DNA from: Streptomyces sp. NBC_01231
Lineage (GTDB): Bacteria > Actinomycetota > Actinomycetes > Streptomycetales > Streptomycetaceae
Reading direction: 5' to 3'
Length of the DNA stretch: 64,000 bases
Assembly: GCA_035999765.1 (NCBI GenBank)
Contig: CP108521.1
Location: forward strand, 8,122,001-8,186,000
A program made the translations under genes and the position numbers. Position 1 is the stretch's first letter, and each line of letters opens with the position of its first letter. The notes beneath the pieces were generated by a model. It ran no database searches, was not told where the DNA came from, and saw nothing but the letters and a program-made list of their open reading frames with translations. Of the stretch, positions 62,701-64,000 are shown piece after piece.

Positions 62701-64000
62701 CCACGCTGACCTTCAAGGACCTGGGCTTCGACTCGCTGATGGCCCAGGAACTCGCCGACGGCCTCGCCGCACGCACCGGCCTGTCCCTCGGCGGGCGCCT
62801 CGTCTTCGACTTCCCGACCCCGCGCGCCCTCGCCCGCCACCTGCACGAGGAGATCACCGGGGAGCGGCGGGCGCACGACACGCACGTCGCGCAGGCGTCG
62901 GCGGAACCGCTGGCCATCGTGGGCATGGCGTGTCGCTACCCCGGCGGGGTGGACACGCCCGAAGCGCTGTGGCAGCTCGTCGCCACCGGCGAGGACGCCA
63001 TCTGCGGATACCCCGCGGACCGGGGATGGGACCTCGACGGCCTCTACCACCCGGACCCTGGGCACTGGGGCACCAGCTGCACCCGCGAGGGCGGATTCCT
63101 CACTGGAGCCGGTGACTTCGACGCGGAGTTCTTCGGGATCTCGCCGCGGGAGGCACTGGCGATGGACCCGCAGCAGCGGCTGCTCCTGGAGACGTCCTGG
63201 GAGGCACTGGAGCGGGCCGGTATCGATCCCCGCTCCCGCCACGGCTCGGCGACCGGCACCTACATCGGCGCCACAACCCAGTACTACGGTCCACGGGCCC
63301 ACCAGGCCACCGAAGGCTTCGCCGGTTACCTGCTGACCGGCAACACGCCCAGCGTCATGTCCGGGCGCATCGCCTACGCGCTGGGTCTGGAGGGCCCGGC
63401 GGTGACGGTGGACACGGCGTGCTCGTCGTCGCTGGTGGCGCTGCACCTGGCGGGGCAGGCGCTGCGGTCCGGCGAGTGCGACCTGGCCCTGGCCGGCGGC
63501 GCCGCGGTGATGGCCTCGCCGGACATGTTCGTCGAGTTCAGCCGGCAGCGCGGCCTGTCGGCGGACGGCCGGTGCAAGGCGTTCTCCTCGGACGCCGACG
63601 GCACAGGATGGGCCGAGGGTGTGGGGGTGCTGGTGGTGGAGCGGTTGTCGGACGCCCGGCGCCTCGGGCACCGGGTGCTCGCGGTGGTGCGGGGGTCGGC
63701 GGTCAACCAGGACGGCGCGTCGAACGGGCTGACGGCGCCCAACGGCCCGTCGCAGCAGCGGGTGATCCGGGCCGCGCTGGCGGACGCGGGAGTGTCGGCG
63801 GCCGAGGTCGACGCGGTCGAGGCGCACGGCACCGGTACGCGGCTGGGCGATCCGATCGAGGCCGAGGCGCTGCTGGCCACGTACGGGCGTGAACGCGCGG
63901 GCGCGGACCGGCCGCTGTGGCTGGGGTCGCTGAAGTCGAACATCGGGCACACCCAGGCGGCCGCCGGAGTGGCCGGCGTCATCAAGATGGTCCTGGCCCT
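59760..64000 (+). CDS. type I polyketide synthase, loading module KSQ-AT-ACP plus start of module 1 (runs off the window)
   Basis: The first 1413 residues are visible. A KS-like domain (17-440) has Gln178 in place of Cys ([14 protein letters not shown]), the KSQ decarboxylase of loading modules. The two KS His motifs are present ([26 protein letters not shown]). An AT follows (about 535-850) with FPGQGAQ and GHSLGE and the specificity motif IASH, close to YASH. HAFH is absent, so methylmalonyl or an unusual extender is more likely than malonyl. The ACP carries Ser992 in LGFDSLMA. A second KS begins near 1050 with active Cys1221 (VDTACSSS). There is no stop up to the edge. Confidence 0.95.
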   Translation, partial: MTTVGLPGKAAADPDTAIAVIGLSCRFPGAEDPRRLWELLASGESAVTEVPPDRWPAPARGEAPRWGAFLDRPADFDAGFFGLSPREAPLVDPQQRLVLELGWEALEDARILPGEVGGRRLGTFVGVNADDYAKLLTGRPEALGAHHTMPGIQRGVIANRLAVFLGADGPSLTVDSAQSSSLVALHLACASLRSGESDLALACGVNLHLMPEGVLLAASLGGLSPDGRCYTFDARANGYVPGEGGGAVVLKRLRAAVEDGDRILCLVRGSATNNDSGGETLTTPTARSQADVVTRACARAGVSPADVRYVELHGSGTPVGDPVEAAALGSAIGRHRPSGRPLAVGSVKTNIGHLSGAGGIAGLIKTVLALGHRQLPASLNFETPNPRIPLDELNLRVQRELGPWPGDPGPHEQLVAGVSSFGMGGSNCHVVLSDWRPEPAGGHSGAAPGPRPPLVPWIVSGRSADALRAQAHRLVRFVEDAEDVRAPDVGRSLATSRTRFAHRAVAVGTGRHELAEGLSQWVEQGVGPGVVSGSVTDGGVGAVFPGQGAQRVGMGAHLSAFPVFAEALDEVLDVFGDVAAEVAAALELPDELRESFAVPGNYPDRMRRVMSGDADGLDGTGWAQPALFAFEVALWRLLRSWGVRPSVVAGHSLGELVAAHVGGVWSLRDAARVVLARGWLMHALPAGEGVMVAVGAGPEAVRLGGGVELAAVNGPGSVVLTGPVEPVLAEVGRLKELGVRTHRLAVSIASHSALMEPMLAAYARVVGSVDFHEQSLPVVSGVTGRTAAPGLLQDPAYWVRQVRGTVLFADAVAAMREHGAATFLEIGPDAVLTPMVRESARARPEDDEPTRPDVAAVPACRKDRDEARTAVTALAHLWVRGADVDWAPLFAGARLVDLPTYAFQRERYWIEGRPAPRQPVPEPPRAAGEAATAAAREPAGARGRLGSALAGLTGTEQRAAVLDAVCDQAASVMDHTGRIDATLTFKDLGFDSLMAQELADGLAARTGLSLGGRLVFDFPTPRALARHLHEEITGERRAHDTHVAQASAEPLAIVGMACRYPGGVDTPEALWQLVATGEDAICGYPADRGWDLDGLYHPDPGHWGTSCTREGGFLTGAGDFDAEFFGISPREALAMDPQQRLLLETSWEALERAGIDPRSRHGSATGTYIGATTQYYGPRAHQATEGFAGYLLTGNTPSVMSGRIAYALGLEGPAVTVDTACSSSLVALHLAGQALRSGECDLALAGGAAVMASPDMFVEFSRQRGLSADGRCKAFSSDADGTGWAEGVGVLVVERLSDARRLGHRVLAVVRGSAVNQDGASNGLTAPNGPSQQRVIRAALADAGVSAAEVDAVEAHGTGTRLGDPIEAEALLATYGRERAGADRPLWLGSLKSNIGHTQAAAGVAGVIKMVLA

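Noticed and set aside
61233..63950. 905-codon minus-strand open frame inside the PKS
   Set aside because: Antisense shadow of the PKS reading frame, which carries all expected catalytic motifs.

Overview
The window looks like Streptomyces or a very close high-GC actinomycete. Supporting signs are GC-rich codon third positions, GTG starts, dense 4-bp gene overlaps, ectABCD, a kdpFABC-kdpE-kdpD locus, SpoIIE-type phosphatase and STAS genes, and a modular type I polyketide synthase. No rRNA, tRNA or CRISPR array was seen. The mixture of stress genes, decayed insertion sequences and a biosynthetic cluster suggests an accessory region, perhaps a chromosome arm or large replicon; that placement is inference.

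Region 1 (1-27.7 kb) is an ion-homeostasis island. The complete potassium-uptake operon kdpFABC, with its response regulator and KdpD kinase (12.39-20.39 kb), sits between two sets of paralogues. These are two Na+/H+ antiporter plus NhaD/ArsB-like permease pairs (1-2.4 kb and 20.6-23.1 kb), two CBS-domain proteins, and two NfeD-flotillin pairs (5.7-7.7 kb and 25.7-27.7 kb). A KimA-like potassium permease and a kinase-less KdpD-like sensor complete the theme. Both antiporters are preceded by a 107-nt leader with a shared 3' core. The two flotillin genes share about 1.45 kb that looks identical, far more than their neighbours share, which suggests gene conversion or recent duplication.

Region 2 (27.7-44.8 kb) holds a terD-like pseudogene split by an IS30-family element, then a copper/stress block in two halves. 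The first half is a His/Met-rich membrane protein, a SOD-like lipoprotein and CopC. The second is CopC-CopD, a YcnI-like protein and another His-rich membrane protein. Between and around them lie a SpoIIE phosphatase, a MarR regulator, a DUF4142 protein, a STAS protein and a CLC chloride channel. Seven copies of a TTGCA-N3-TGCAA-like palindrome occur only in this block, mostly just upstream of genes. They suggest a local regulon, probably run by the MarR protein.

Region 3 (44.8-51 kb) carries ectABCD for ectoine and hydroxyectoine. An IS630-type element with 26-bp terminal inverted repeats, a TA duplication and a passenger SAM-methyltransferase gene has inserted 12 bp upstream of ectA. Fragments of IS481, ISL3 and IS30 elements follow.

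Region 4 (51.1-64 kb, running off the end) is a glycosylated polyketide cluster. One arm encodes sulfotransferase, NDP-hexose 3-ketoreductase and NDP-hexose 2,3-dehydratase. The other encodes MbtH, type II thioesterase, glycosyltransferase, 3,5-epimerase and 4-ketoreductase. A 2-oxoglutarate amino-acid-hydroxylase-like oxygenase and a PKS whose loading module has a KSQ domain follow. The sugar genes fit a 2,6-dideoxy-L-hexose. MbtH and the hydroxylase hint that an NRPS module lies outside the window.
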